The notes beneath the pieces are model-generated. The model made no database searches and was not told the DNA's origin. It saw only the letters and a program-made list of their open reading frames with translations. Shown one piece after another: positions 22,862 through 35,215 of a stretch of DNA of 64,000 nucleotides. Within the stretch, counting starts at the first letter, position 1. Each line of letters starts with the position of its first letter. Location of the stretch: the NCBI GenBank assembly GCA_021018995.1, contig CM037586.1:4872328-4936327 (forward strand), in the 5' to 3' direction. This stretch comes from Chloranthus sessilifolius. Its lineage: Eukaryota; Streptophyta; Magnoliopsida; Chloranthales; Chloranthaceae. A program made the translations under genes and the position numbers.

Positions 22862-23726
22862 TGACGGGGAACGTCAAGAAAAAAATATATATATATACTG
22901 TTCACGATGAACAGTGACGGATGTCCGTGAATAGTGACGGATGTCCGTGATTTTGCTCCCTATCCGTCCGTAGGTCACGGACGTCCGTGGGGCACTACGG
23001 ACGTCCGTGGACGTCGTGACGGGACTTCTAATTTCGAATATTTTGTTGCGAAATTTTTTCTTTTTAGTGTTTTATTTCTATTAGAACTCTTTATTTCGAG
23101 TTTAATTATTGGTGACCTATATATTGAGGCTTGTAAAGACTTTTATTTAGTTATTGAATATTTTGAATGCTTTATGCTTGAATATTCTTTGCCTGAGATG
23201 GGTTTGGTGTAAGGCCAAGGGAGTGATTCCCAATAGCCATTGTTATTTTCTCTATTATCTATCATTGTCTTCTTTGAATCTTTTGCCTTATTGATCCCTG
23301 CTTGTTTCTCCTACATCTTAACCTATTGATTTCTCGATCCTTAAAACCATAAATCCCTTTCAGAATCCCAAATCAAACAGAGCCCAAAACCCTTTTCTAA
23401 GCCATAAATCAAAGCATCAATTACAAAACCACACACCTATTTCCAAAGCCCTAGTTAGAGCCTGCAAATCTACATTGGATCGAAGACAAACGCCAAAGCC
23501 TGGAAAAAGCTAGAGTCCTATCTCTAGGCCGATCTCGCCTCAAATCTAAAAGTACTTGCGCATCGGACTGGATCCTACCTGGATCTCGTGTGATCTATTC
23601 ATCAAAATTCTGCAACCCTAAGGTATCTTAAGATAATTTTGCGATTAAACTTGAATTATTTTATTTAATTTCGGCCAAATTGCAAAAGAAAATCATATTC
23701 CGTATTTTAGAGTTATCGTGCCGTGT
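22862..23726 (+). repeat. Chromovirus 2, 5' LTR
   Basis: It starts TGACGGGGAACGTC. A palindrome cluster with core ACGGACGTCCGT lies at about 22916-23020. The end is approximate because the sequence passes directly into RT remains. Confidence 0.8.
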
Positions 23727-23729
23727 TAG

Positions 23730-26330
23730 TTTTCAAAGATCGACCTTAAGAGTGGCTACCATCAAGTCCGCATCCGCCCCGGTGATGAGTGGAAAACTGC
23801 CTTTAAGACTAAAGATAGTCTTTATGAGTGGATGGTCATGCCTTTTGGGCTTTCTAATGCCCCGAGCACTTTCATGCGACTCATGACCCAAGTGTTGAGG
23901 CCGTTTCTAGGCAAATTCCTTGTTTATTTTGATGACATTTTGATCTATAGTCATAACAAGGATCAACACTTGAACCACCTTAGGTTGGTTTGTGTGACCC
24001 TCAAGGGCGAGAAGTTGTTTGCAAATATCAAGAAATGCGCCTTCATGCAACATTCTGTTGTTTTCTTGGTTTTTATTATCTCAGCCGATGGAATGGTCGC
24101 GGACTCCGAAAAGGTTAGAGCCATTGTGGAGTGGCCCGAGTCTACAAACATACACGATGCCTGTAGCTTCCATGGTTTAACTACTTTTTATCGTCGCTTC
24201 ATCAGAAGCTTTAGTACCATTATGACCCCAATTACTGATTGCATGAAAAAGGAGGACTTTAAATGGGGCAAAGCGGCGATAAAAGCCTTTGCTGAGATCA
24301 AACAACGAATGAGTAGTGCACTCGTCATGTGCTTACCGGACTTTTCCAAAGTCTTCGAAGTCGCATGCGATGCATCGGGTGTAGGCATAGGAGGAGTGCT
24401 TAGCCAAGAGGGTCACCCTGTGGCTTATTTTAGTGAAAAACTTAACTATGCGGTCGTTCGATCTCTTTGGTATTGGAAGCATTACCTTAGACCGCATGAA
24501 TTTGTGTTGTTCTCTGACCATGAAGCCTTACGCTTTCTTGCTTCACAGAAGAAGTTGAATCCAAGGCACGCGAAGTGGGTTGAGTACCTTCAAGGGTTCA
24601 CATTCGTGTTAAAGCATAAGGCTGGTGCTGAAAATAGGGCCGCTGATGCACTTAGTCGGCGAGTGGTGACTTTGCGCACAATGAGCACCGAGGTCGTCGG
24701 GTTCAAACAGTTAAAGGATGAGTACCCCGAGTGCCCAGATTTTGGGATTGAGTACACTGCTCTCCTTAGTAACCCGACTAGCACACACTCTGTGTACACC
24801 ATCCAGGATGGGTACTTGTTTAAAGGCAATAGCCTTTGCATCCCTCGCACTTCATTGCGTGACTTTCTCATTTGGGAGTTACATGCTGGAGGGATGGCCG
24901 GACATTTCGGGCGTAATAAAACTGTTGCGCTCGTAGAGGATAGGTTCTTTTGGCCTAGCCTAATGAGAGATGTCGCTCGGGTTGTCAAACATTGTCGTAC
25001 TTGCCAAGTGTCAAAACAGACCAAACAAAATACTGACTTGTACACTCCTTTACCCGTGCCACACACACCGTGGCAAGACCTCTCTATGGATTTCGTGCTT
25101 GGACTTTCTAAGACCCCTAGGAAGCATGATTGCATTTTTATCGTAGTGGACCGATTTTCCAAAATGGCCCACTTCATTCCTTGTTCCAAAACCTCCGATG
25201 CATCTCATATTGTTAAATTATTTTTCGCGGAGGGAGTGCATCTTCATGGGTTGCCCAAAACTATTGTGTTTGATAGGGATGCTAAATTTACTAGCTATTT
25301 TTGGAAGACCCTTTGGCACATGATGGACACATTGCTCCAATTCTCAACAGCTTACCACACTCAAACGGATGGCCAAACCAAAAGCACCAATAGGAGCCTT
25401 GGGAATCTCCTTCGTAGTCTTGTCGATGATCATGTTAGGACCTTGGATACCATCTTACCCATAGCTGAGTTTGCATATAATAATTCTGTCAATAGGTCCA
25501 TAGCCTGAGTCCTTTTGAGGTAGTGCATGGTCATAGGCCTAGGACCCCATTAGATTTGATCCCCATATCTGCATCCCATAGAGCGTCAGAGTCTGCCGAT
25601 GCATTTGCACAACATATTCATAGCTTGCATGCCGAAATTAAACAGAAAATTAATTCAAGCAACAATCAATATAAATTATCTGCAGATGCTCACAGGCGTT
25701 ATAAAGAATTTCACGTGGGTGATTATGTGATGGTCCGGGTTAGGCCTGAGCGGTTCCTATCGGGATCCGCAAAGAAGCTCCAATCCCGAGGCGCTGCGCC
25801 TTTTAGAATTTTGGCTAAGAGTGGTCCTAATGCATACGTGCTTGAGCTTCCTTCAGGCACGGGGGTTAGTTCAACGTTCAATGTGGAGGACTTGGTTCCT
25901 TATTTGGGCTTCACCCCACCTCCTGAAAACCCACTCCAGCCACTTCCTAGCCCCAGCCCCAGCCCCAATCCAACCTTGCAACCTATACCTCTTCCTTCCC
26001 TAAGCAGATAGAGATCAAATGAGATAGAGGATATAATCAACGATCATGCCGTCTCTACACATGACGGAGGATTCCAGAAGTACTTGGTTAAATGGGTCGG
26101 CAAACCGGAGTCCGAAAACACTTGGGTCCACGAGAATGAAGTTCGTCGCTTGAACCCCAACCTGCTAGACATCTACTACGAGCGCGTTTCATCGGTGATG
26201 AAACTTTTTTGGTCCAGGGGAATTGATAGGGACGCCACATACATAGACATTGGGTTCGGACCACATCGTTTCTACCGGCGTCGAAAGAAGAGGAGAGGGA
26301 GCCCGAGTCCGAGTACAACATGCGTGCTTC
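23730..26330 (+). pseudogene. Chromovirus 2 pol remnant (RT part, RNase H, integrase, CRM motif)
   Basis: A 558-codon open stretch (23832-25508) carries RT (LVYFDDILIYSHNKDQHLNH near 23920), RNase H ([14 protein letters not shown] near 24360), the integrase zinc-binding HHCC region near 24900-25010 and the integrase core ([19 protein letters not shown] near 25080). A further frame, 25523-26011, holds the integrase C-terminal domain, and 26084-26338 holds the YLVKWVGKPESENTW motif of the CRM-type chromodomain-like end. Fossil gene. Confidence 0.8.
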
Positions 26331-26362
26331 ATCGGTGATGAAACATTTTGAGTGGAGGAGAA

Positions 26363-27214
26363 TGACGGGGAACGTCAAGGAAAAAAAATAAAAAAATTAT
26401 TGTTCACGATGAACAGTGACGGACGTCTGTGATTTTGCCCCCTATCTGTCCGTAGGTCACGGACGTCCGTGGGGCACTATGGACATCCGTGGACGTCGTG
26501 ACGGGACTTCTAATTTCGAGTTTTTTGTTGCGAAAACTTTCATTTTTAGTGTTTTATTTCTATTAGAACTATTTATTTCGAGTTTAATTATTGGTGGCCT
26601 ATATATTGAGGCTTGTAAAGACTTTTATTTAGTTATTGAATATTTTGAATGCTTTATGCTTGAATATTCTTTGCCTGAGATGGGTTTGGTGTGAGGCTAA
26701 GGGAGTGACTCCCAAAAGCCATTGTTATTTTCTCTATTATCTATCACTGTCTTCTTTGAATCTTTTGCCTTGTTGATCCCTGCTTGTTTCTTCGACATCT
26801 TAACCTATTGATTTCTTGATCCCTAAAACCATAAATCCCTTTTAGAATCCCAAATCAAACAGAGCCCAAAACCCTTTTCTAAGCCATAAATCAAACCATA
26901 AGCCCATTACAAAATCACACACCTATTTCCAAAGCCCTAGTTAGAGCCTGCAAATCTATGTCGGATTGAAGACGAACGCCCAAACATGGAAAAAGCAAGA
27001 GTCCTATCTCTAGGCCGATCTCGCCTCAAATCTAAAAGTACTTGCATATCGGACTGGACCCTACCTGGATATCGTGTGATCTATTCATCAAAATTCTGCA
27101 ACCCTAAGGTATCTTAAGATAATTTTGCGATTAAACTTGAATTATTTTATTTAATTTCGACCAAATTGCATAAGAAAATCATATTCCACATTTTAGGGTT
27201 ATCGTCCCGCGTCA
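26363..27214 (+). repeat. Chromovirus 2, 3' LTR
   Basis: It is the partner of 22862-23726, preceded by the purine tract GTGGAGGAGAA. The ACGGACGTCCGT cluster is at about 26416-26500. Confidence 0.85.
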
Positions 27215-27219
27215 TGTGG

Positions 27220-29237
27220 ACTTTCCGACCACGGGTCAACCTAAAAGGAGTTTCGACGATGTTACCATTATTGAGAGAGCCTGTAACAAGCAGTCAACAA
27301 GTGAGGTTATGGAAGTTAGAGACCCTCATGACTTCTCATTAAATCAACATAAATGGGGATATTTCTGAGGCAAGATGTAAAAGCTACTGCAATCTTTGGG
27401 TTATTGCTACAGTCATTGAAGGAACTCCAACCACCTCCATTGATATTAAATGAAAAATTTTGCAAAATTTTGGGGAAGAGGATGGGTTATCGGTAGCCCT
27501 ACTTGCAAAAAACATCTATCTCTCAAATTCTCTGAGGATGAGGAGAAAGTGGGCCAAGAAGTCACAAAATATCAGACCGTCGTATGGGAGGGGATCGTTC
27601 TTCACTGCTGTTGTTGGGATGGAGATGCGTTCATCACTCGGCTACAAAAAGAGAAGCAGGATTTGGCTAAGGCTCTTCGGCCTCTTGCTCCATGCTTGGA
27701 CCAACGTGGTCCTCAACCATATTGGGAGGAAGTGCAAGCTGTATCTGAGGTCGAACAAAGCACCCTTGAGTCCACTGACATAGATTTGCTCGAATCCTCA
27801 TATCCTCGGAGTTCCTTGGGAGCATTCCAATGTAGGGCGACATCGACGTGAACGGGAGCAGGTACAGGTGCTACATCGAGATGGAGAGACCAGAATGGGT
27901 AGAAGGTACTAACCATGATGAAAGAAGTAGTTCCATCGTCCTAGGGAGGAGGGATGTGAAGGGTGCGGATGGTACTCCTAAAGTAGTCTGGTGCGATTTG
28001 GGCCATGTTAACGGGGTAGGGAGATTGGTCAACACGCCAGAAACCTGGTATTCATGGTCGCGGGATTAATGGCGAGGCATCGATAATGCGACCAATAACA
28101 ACGATCCCATGGCGGGTCATATTGATGAAACATCAAGAAGAGAAGGTTCACGGTCTTCTTCTCTTGGGAGCGCTCAATTGGACGGGTTGTATGGGAAAGC
28201 TAAAGGACAATCCCCGCAATTCTAATTTGAAATTCGAAATGGTGAAAGAGGAAGGAGCACTAAACGGAGATTGACTCTTGGGTTGATGTCTGCTCGACTA
28301 CTGAGGGGGCGATAGCTTATCAAGTTGGCGAATTGGAAGATTTCCTTATTGGGGAGATAGAATGTATTAACTTAGATGGCAGTACAAAGGCCTTGTCCTT
28401 CAATCAGTCTCCTTGCAGGGAGATCGTTTTTTCTCTGACTGGAGAGGAGGTAGTGGCTAATCTGGGAAAAAAATTCGATGCGTTTAAACTATTTGAGTAC
28501 TTCAGACGGTTATAGTACTTCAGACGATTCATGTGGGAAAGCTAAAGGACAATCCCTGCAATTTCTAATTTGAATTCGAAATGGTGAAAGAGGAAGGAAC
28601 ATTAAATGGAGATGTCAAACTCATGATCCTATGATGGAGATCGACTCTTAGGTTGGCGTTTGCTCAACTACCAAGGGGGTGATAGCTTATCAGGTTGGCG
28701 AATTGGAAGATTCCCTTGTAGGGGAGATAAAATGTCTTAACTTAGATTGCATCCCAAAATGCCTTGTTTGTCAATCAATCTCCTTGCAGGGAGATCCTTT
28801 TTCTCCGACCAAAGAGGAGATAATGGCTAATTTGGAAGAAGAATTCGATGCATTTAAACTATTTGAGGAAGGGCAGAGCAACGGAAGGGGGAGGGCTTGG
28901 TGGTTATAACAGAGCTCAGAGTTTGGGAAATAAGACTAAGGCAATTGCGCCCATGGAATCACAGGAAGTTAACAGGGAAAAATCGCAACATGCCGAATTT
29001 GGAAGAATCCATGGCATGTATTTTGTAGGATCAAAGGGAGCCTTGGGAAAGAGGGAGTTGAACTTGGAGTGTGTTCTCTCATATGGTAAGCAAAATCACA
29101 ATTGACAGGAAGGCGTTGGAAGGAACCTCAAGGAGTTTTGGCGAGCTGGCTAGGTACCCGCCTCAAGAAGGGGGAGACCTGAGTTCAAAGCCCCCCCTTG
29201 AGGCCACCCTAGGGATTTATTATGCAAGACAAAAACA
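27220..29237 (+). mobile_element. Continuation of the L1-like element (ORF1 region?), weakly recognised
   Basis: It lies between chromovirus 2 and the LTR-like block at 29238. Several medium open frames (27450-27851, 28679-28909 and others) have no domain I can name. The position, 5' of an L1 ORF2 in the same orientation, makes 5' UTR or ORF1 likely. The most definite structure in it is the internal duplication at 28190-28867. An unrelated unknown sequence is a real alternative. Confidence 0.3.
28190..28867. repeat. Direct duplication of about 310-335 bp
   Basis: GGGAAAGCTAAAGGACAATC starts at about 28192 and again at 28537. Both copies end in TTCGATGC.TTTAAACTATTTGAG (about 28500 and 28867). 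Both can be read in the same frame: YQVGELED.L.GEI.C.NLD. The second copy carries about 30 extra bases near 28605-28635. Confidence 0.85.
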
Positions 29238-29548
29238 TGGTAACCCTAAAATAGTATAAATCCCGCACGATAGATTTAGGGTTCGATTCTCTGGAATAAA
29301 ATAGAATATAAATAGAGAAAAAAGGATAGAAGATCTTCAGAATCACTCCAGAATCACTCCAAAGACGCTTGTTGGCTTCGCACTAACGAATATGAAGAAT
29401 AACTCTTCAAAATAGAAAACTCATCGCAAGTTTTCAAAACAAAAGAATCTCTTTCACGAGATGCACAAAGCAATCTCAAATTTTCATAAACTCATTATTC
29501 TTTTATTAATTTGTTCTTACATACCTTTATATAGGTTACAAACCCTAA

Positions 29549-30599
29549 TGACGCGGGACAATAACCCTAAAATGCGTGATTATGATTTTATGCGATTTTG
29601 CCGAAATTAAATAAAATTAAATCAAGCTTAATCTCAAAACTATCTTAAATACCTTAGGGTTCAGAGAATTTAGGTTGGTAGATCACACGAGATCCCGTTT
29701 GGGTCCAGTCTGATGCACAAGTACTATTAGATTTGAGGCGAGATCGGCCTAGAGATAGAACTCTAGCTTTTTCTAGGCTTAGGTGTTCGTCTTCGATTCA
29801 ATGTAGATTCGCGGATTCCAAATTGGGTTGTGAAAGGGATTTACGGTTTGTAAAGGCCTATGGCTTTTAGATCGGTTTATGATTTTGGAAAAGGTATTGG
29901 CTTGTGTGATTTAGGCTTCAAAACGGGTTTAGGGTTTCGGGGATCACAAGGAAGGATTTAGGCTATGGCTAGAGAAGCACGTAGAGATTTAGATAGCAAA
30001 TATAATCAAGCAAACCACGCAAAGCAATGGCAACAATAAGGAAAATATATGGGAATCACTCCCTTGGTCTCACACCAAACCCATCGCGGGGAAGAAGACT
30101 CTCTCTTCACGAAGCATAAGCTCTCATTCAATAATCAATCAGCTCCCTTTATTACATTGTTTAAAGACCTTATATAGGAGGTCTTACAATAGAATAAAAC
30201 CCTAAAACGAATATTAAATAAAAGACAAATAAACTCTTGAAACAAAAGTTCGAAATTAAACTCCTAAAATAACTAAACTTCTCGACACGATTTCGATCGA
30301 TCGAATTTGGAATTCGATCGATCGATTTGAAATTTCGATCGATCGAATTGAAAATCGATCGATCGAAATTTCATATTTCTATGAAAATTGAATTTGAATT
30401 TCGATTAATCAAAATTTTCGATCAATTGAAATGTCAATTCGATCGATAGAAATTTGAAATCGAAATTTCGCCATTTTTTTTCCAGAATTTTCATCTTTCC
30501 ATCTTTCCTTAGCTTCAACTTCCATAACGCTGCTTCTTTCTACACCGGTAGAAACGATGTGGTCTGAATCCAATGTCCATGTAAGTGGCGTCCCCATCA
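29549..30599 (-). repeat. Chromovirus 3 LTR, left (3' LTR in element sense)
   Basis: It pairs with 35216-36284. A TCGATCGATCGA-type palindrome cluster lies at 30293-30450. Confidence 0.88.
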
Positions 30600-33500
30600 A
30601 TTCCCCTGGACCAAAAAGGTTTCATCACCGATGAAACACGCTCGTGGTAGATATCTAGCAGGTCGGGGTTCAAGCGGCGAACTTCATTCTCATGGACCCA
30701 AGTGTTTTCGGTTTGCCAACTCATTTAACCAAGTATTTCTGGAATCCCCCGTCATGTGTAGAGACGGCATGATCGTTGATTATATCTTCTATCTCATCTG
30801 ATCTCTGTCTGCTTGGGGAAGGAAGAGGTATGGGTTGCAAGGTTGGATTGGGGCTAGTACTAGGAGGTGGCTGGAATGGGTTTTCAGGAGGTGGGGTGAA
30901 ACCCAAGTAAGGAACCAAGTCCTCCCCATTGAACGCGGAACTAACCCCCGTACCTGGAGGAAGCTCGAGCACGTATGCATTAGGACCACTCTTAGCCAAA
31001 ATTCTAAAAGTCCCAGTGCCTCGAGATTGGAGCTTCTTTGCGGATCCCGATGGGAACCTCTCAGGCCTAACCCGGACCATCACGTAATCACCCACATTAA
31101 ATTCTTTAGAACGCTTGTGAGCATCTACAGATAATTTATATTGATTGTTGCTTGAATTAATTTTCTGTTTAATTTCGGCATGCAAGCTATGAATATGTTG
31201 TGCAAATGCATTGGCGGACTCTGACACTCTATGGGATGCAGACATAGGGATCAAATCTAATGGGGTCCTAGGCCTATGACCATGCACTACCTCAAAAGGA
31301 CTCATGCCTATGGACCTATTGACAGAATTATTATATGCAAACTCAGCTGTAGGTAAGATGGTATCTCAGGTCCTAACATGATCACTGACAAGACTACGAA
31401 AGAGATTCTCAACGCTCCTATTGGTGCTTTCTGTTTTGCCATTCGTTTGAGGGTAGTAAGCAGTTGAGAATTGGAGCATTGTGCCCATCATGTGCCAAAG
31501 GGTCTTCCAAAAGTAACTCGTAAATTTAACATCCATATCAGACACAATGGTTTTAAGCAACCCATGAAGACGCACTACCTCCGCGAAAAATAGTTTAGCA
31601 ATATGAGATGCATCGAAGGTTTTGGAACAAGGAATGAAGTGGGCCATCTTGGAAAATCGGTCCACTACGACATAGATGGAGTCGTGCTTCCTAGAGGTCT
31701 TAGGAAGTCCAAGCACGAAATCCATTGAGAGGTCTTGCCACGGTGTGTGTGGCACGGGTAACGGGGTGTACAAGCCGGTATTTTATTTGGTCTGTTTTGA
31801 CACTTGGCAAGTACAACAATGTTTGACAACCCGAGCAACATCTCTCATTAGGTTAGGCCAAAAGAACCTATCCTCTACAAGCGCAACAGTTTTATTACGC
31901 CTGAAATGTCCTGCCATCCCTCCAGCATGTAACTCCCAAATGAGAAAGTCACGCAATGAAGTGCGAGGGATACAAAAGCGATTGCCTTTAAACAAGTACC
32001 CATCCTGGATGGTGTACACAGAGTGTGTGCCGGTCGGGTTACTAAGGAGGGCAGTGTACTCAACCTCAAAATATGGGCTCACAGGGTACTCATCCTTTAA
32101 CTTTTCGAACCCGACGACCTCGATGCTCATTATGCGCAAAGTCACCACTCACCGACTAAGTGCATTAGCGGCCCTATTTTCAGCACTGACCTTATGCTTT
32201 AACACGAATGTGAACCCTTGAAGGTACTCAACCCAATTCGCGTGCCTTGAGTTCAACTTCTTCTGTGAAGCAAGAAAGCGTAGGCTTCATGGTCAGAGAA
32301 TAGCACAAGTTCCTGCGGTCTAAGGTAATGTTTCCAATACCAAAGAGATCGCACGACCGCATAGAACTCCTTGTCATAGGTGGAGTATTTTTGCTTCGCC
32401 TTGTTAAGTTTTTCACTAAAATAGGCCACAGGGTGGCCCTCTTGGCTAAGCACTCCTCCTATGCCTACACCCGAAGCGTCGCATGCGACTTCAAAGACTT
32501 TAGAAAAGTCCGACAATCACATGACGGGTGCACTACTCATTCGTTGTTTGATCTCAACAAAGACTTTTGTCATTGCTTTGCCCCGTTTAAAGTCCTCCTT
32601 TTTCATGCAATCAGTAATTGAGGCTATGATAGTGCTAAAGCTTCTGATGAAGCGACGATAAAAAGTAGCCAAACCATAAAAGTTACGGACATCGCGTATG
32701 TTCTTAGGCTCGAGCCACTCCACAATGGCTCACTTTTTCGGAGTCCGCGACCATTCCATTGGTTGAGATAATAAATCCCAAGAAAATAACAGAACGCTGC
32801 ATGAATGTGCATTTATTGGGAACTTGCCGAGAAACGGTCTCAACACTTGGGTCATGAGTCGCATGAAAGTACTCGGGGCGTTAGAAAACCCAAATGGCAT
32901 GACCATCCACTCATAGAGACCATCCTTAGTCTTAAAGGCAGTTTTCCACTCATCACCAGGGCGGATAAGGACTTGATGGTAGCCACTCTTAAGGTTTATC
33001 TTTGAAAAGATAGTGGCACCAACCATCATATCAAGCATGTCATCGAGCCTTGGTATGGGAAACCGATACTTAACGGTAATCTTGTTGATTGCACGGCTAT
33101 CCACACACATGCGCCATGTACCATCTTTCTTAGGAGTGAGTAGGGCAGGTACGGCACACAGGCTTATGCTCTCTTGGATGAACCCCTTCTGAAGGAGCTC
33201 ATTGACTTGCCGAGTTAACTCGGTATGCTCAACCGGATTCAACGTAGTAGGCGGTTGTGAGGTAGATCCGGGAACCAAGTCTATTGCGTGTTGGATATCA
33301 CGCAGAGGAGGGAGTTCGTTTGGTAAATCTTCGGGGAAGACATCCGTAAACTCTTTTAAAATCGGCTCAACCTCCTTGGGACACTCGCTCACCGACTTGG
33401 GAGTACTCTCTACGGTGACAACTACATACACCACACTCTCATCTATCGATGCTTTCTCGAACTCAGAAGGGCTCACAATATTAATAGATTTAGAAGACTT

Positions 33501-35047
33501 GCCCTTCTTTTCGACTGTGTTGGTCGATGGTGTTTTGGGAGGTAAAGGGTATAAAGTGATCATTTTGCCCTTATGCATGAACGTGCATATGTTTGATCGA
33601 CCAGAAAGAGTCACGTCCATGTCATTGAGCCACGACCTTCTCAAAATGATATGGCCCACATTCATCGGCACCACATCACACCATAAGGTGTCCGAATAAA
33701 AACCCAATTGAATTGGTACATGACACCTTTTCGACACGGGAATGGATGAAGAATTAACCCATGCGACTTTATAAGATTTCGGGTGGGCTTCAGGTGTAGG
33801 CCCTAAGCGACGTACCGCATGAGTGGATATTACGTTGGTACAACTACCGCTATCCACGATGACCCTACAATTCTTTTCACCAAATTTGACATAGGTGTGG
33901 AAGATGTTCTCCCTACGCCAGTTATCCTTTTCATCCCATTAAGGTTGTGCAAGGGCACACCTCACAACTAAAGCATGACCAATAACATCACCCTCCTCAT
34001 CATTGGGTGTGCTAACCGGTTCAAATACTTCTTCAATCACTACCTCATCATCATCCTCCTCTTCCTCAATGAAAAGAGTCCTTTGGGGTTCTTTTGTTGG
34101 GCATTGGGCGGCAAAGTGTCCCATCCCATGACATTTATAGCACTTTACTACCTTGAGGATTCTCCGACTACACCTTTTCCCTTTTTAAACCTAAAATTGG
34201 TAGGGGCAGGTTGTGTAGGTTTGGGAGGAGGATTGAATTGTCCCTCACCGGATTGTTGACCGCTATATTGTGGCTCGGTCCTCTTCACCACTGTAATTTT
34301 CAAGTACCGTTCAACATCTTGCACAACGGCATAACATCTTTCAAGAGTTTCTACGGGGCGAGAAATCAACTCTTTTTGCAATTCAAGTCGCAATCTGGTG
34401 TGGAATCTAAAGAGTGATTTCAGGGTCTTCCGATACTTTTGCCCTCATCATGAACTCTTCAAATTTGGCAATGTAATCGGTCACGGGCATACCACCTTGA
34501 CGTAAATTTTGCCACTGGTCAAGGAGGCGTTGGTGGTATGATAAAGGAACATACTTCTCAGTAAGTCGTTCATTCATATCGTCCCAACGGGTAATGGGAG
34601 GACAACCCGTGTTCACCCTAATGCGTTCAACATTGAGCCAGAAAAGTCGAGCTTGACCAACCAACTTCATTTTAGCGAGTCTAACGCAACGGCCGTCATT
34701 CATGGCATACCAATCAAAGTGTTGGTCCATGTTAGAAAGCCAATGGAGGAAGACGGTAGGGTTCATTCTTCCATCGAAAGTCGAAATCTCAACTCAGACG
34801 TACTTAAGGAGTTGAACTTCGGGGTCATAGTCATCTCTATGATGATCCCTATGGTTCCGGTTGTCTTGGCGACCATTACGTTCAAAGTGTGGACACTCAC
34901 GCTCTTGGTGTTGATTTTCCAGCCCACCCATCGCTTCTAGTTGGTTGATTCGATCACGTAATCTATCATTACCAATTCCTAGAGATGTTTGGGCTTGCTC
35001 AATGGTATTCAGACGTGCATTAATCGCACCCAATTCTTCTTGCATTT
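30515..35047 (-). pseudogene. Chromovirus 3 gag-pol remnant
   Basis: In element order (right to left): gag at about 35045-34150, with RWDDMNERLTEKYVPLSYHQ in the capsid part and a CCHC knuckle near 34150-34105. Then protease with MDSGSCTNVIS at the start of a 375-codon frame (33857-32730), which continues into RT ([20 protein letters not shown]). RNase H follows at 32516-32160, integrase at about 32000-30750, and the CRM-type C-terminal motif with DGDATYMDIGFRPHRFYR, which reads across the LTR boundary at 30599. Broken, but the most complete of the three chromoviruses. Confidence 0.8.
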
Positions 35048-35199
35048 GCTCTCAAAGGATTAAGAACCTCATACGAAGCCATGGTGATCACAAAGTCTAT
35101 TAGGGTTCTAATATGGAATGCAATATGGACTCAAAAGGGGAAAACAATGCAATAAAATAAATATGACAAGTAAAGATGCCCTAACCTAGAAAACCTAGG

Positions 35200-35211
35200 G
35201 CTCTGATACCA
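35200..35211 (-). other. Primer binding site, tRNA-Met type, of chromovirus 3
   Basis: The minus strand reads TGGTATCAGAGC, identical to the usual plant tRNA-Met primer site, four bases from the LTR end. Confidence 0.85.
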
Positions 35212-35215
35212 AAAC

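Larger units (their letters stand above)
22862..27214 (+). mobile_element. CRM-type chromovirus 2, both LTRs, gag-less and broken
   Basis: It has LTRs of about 850-865 bp that begin TGACGGGGAACGTC, the right one ending CCCGCGTCA. Flanking GGTGG (22857-22861) and TGTGG (27215-27219) look like a target duplication with one change. Internal parts seen are RT (later half), RNase H, integrase and the CRM-type C-terminal motif that runs into the 3' LTR. Primer site, gag and protease are not present, so the copy is not whole. Only a few breaks are seen in what remains. The LTRs differ by about 5% over a 245-bp stretch by eye, making it the youngest of the three chromoviruses. Confidence 0.8.

Noticed and set aside
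29120-29225. tRNA-like or SINE-like stretch (GGCTAGGTACCCG and GAGTTCAAAGCC resemble box A and box B)
   Set aside because: Box spacing and flanks do not give a convincing SINE. There is no tail, no target duplication, and no fold into a tRNA.
34653-34940. Plus-strand open frames inside the chromovirus 3 gag region
   Set aside because: They are shadows of the minus-strand gag, which has clear family phrases.
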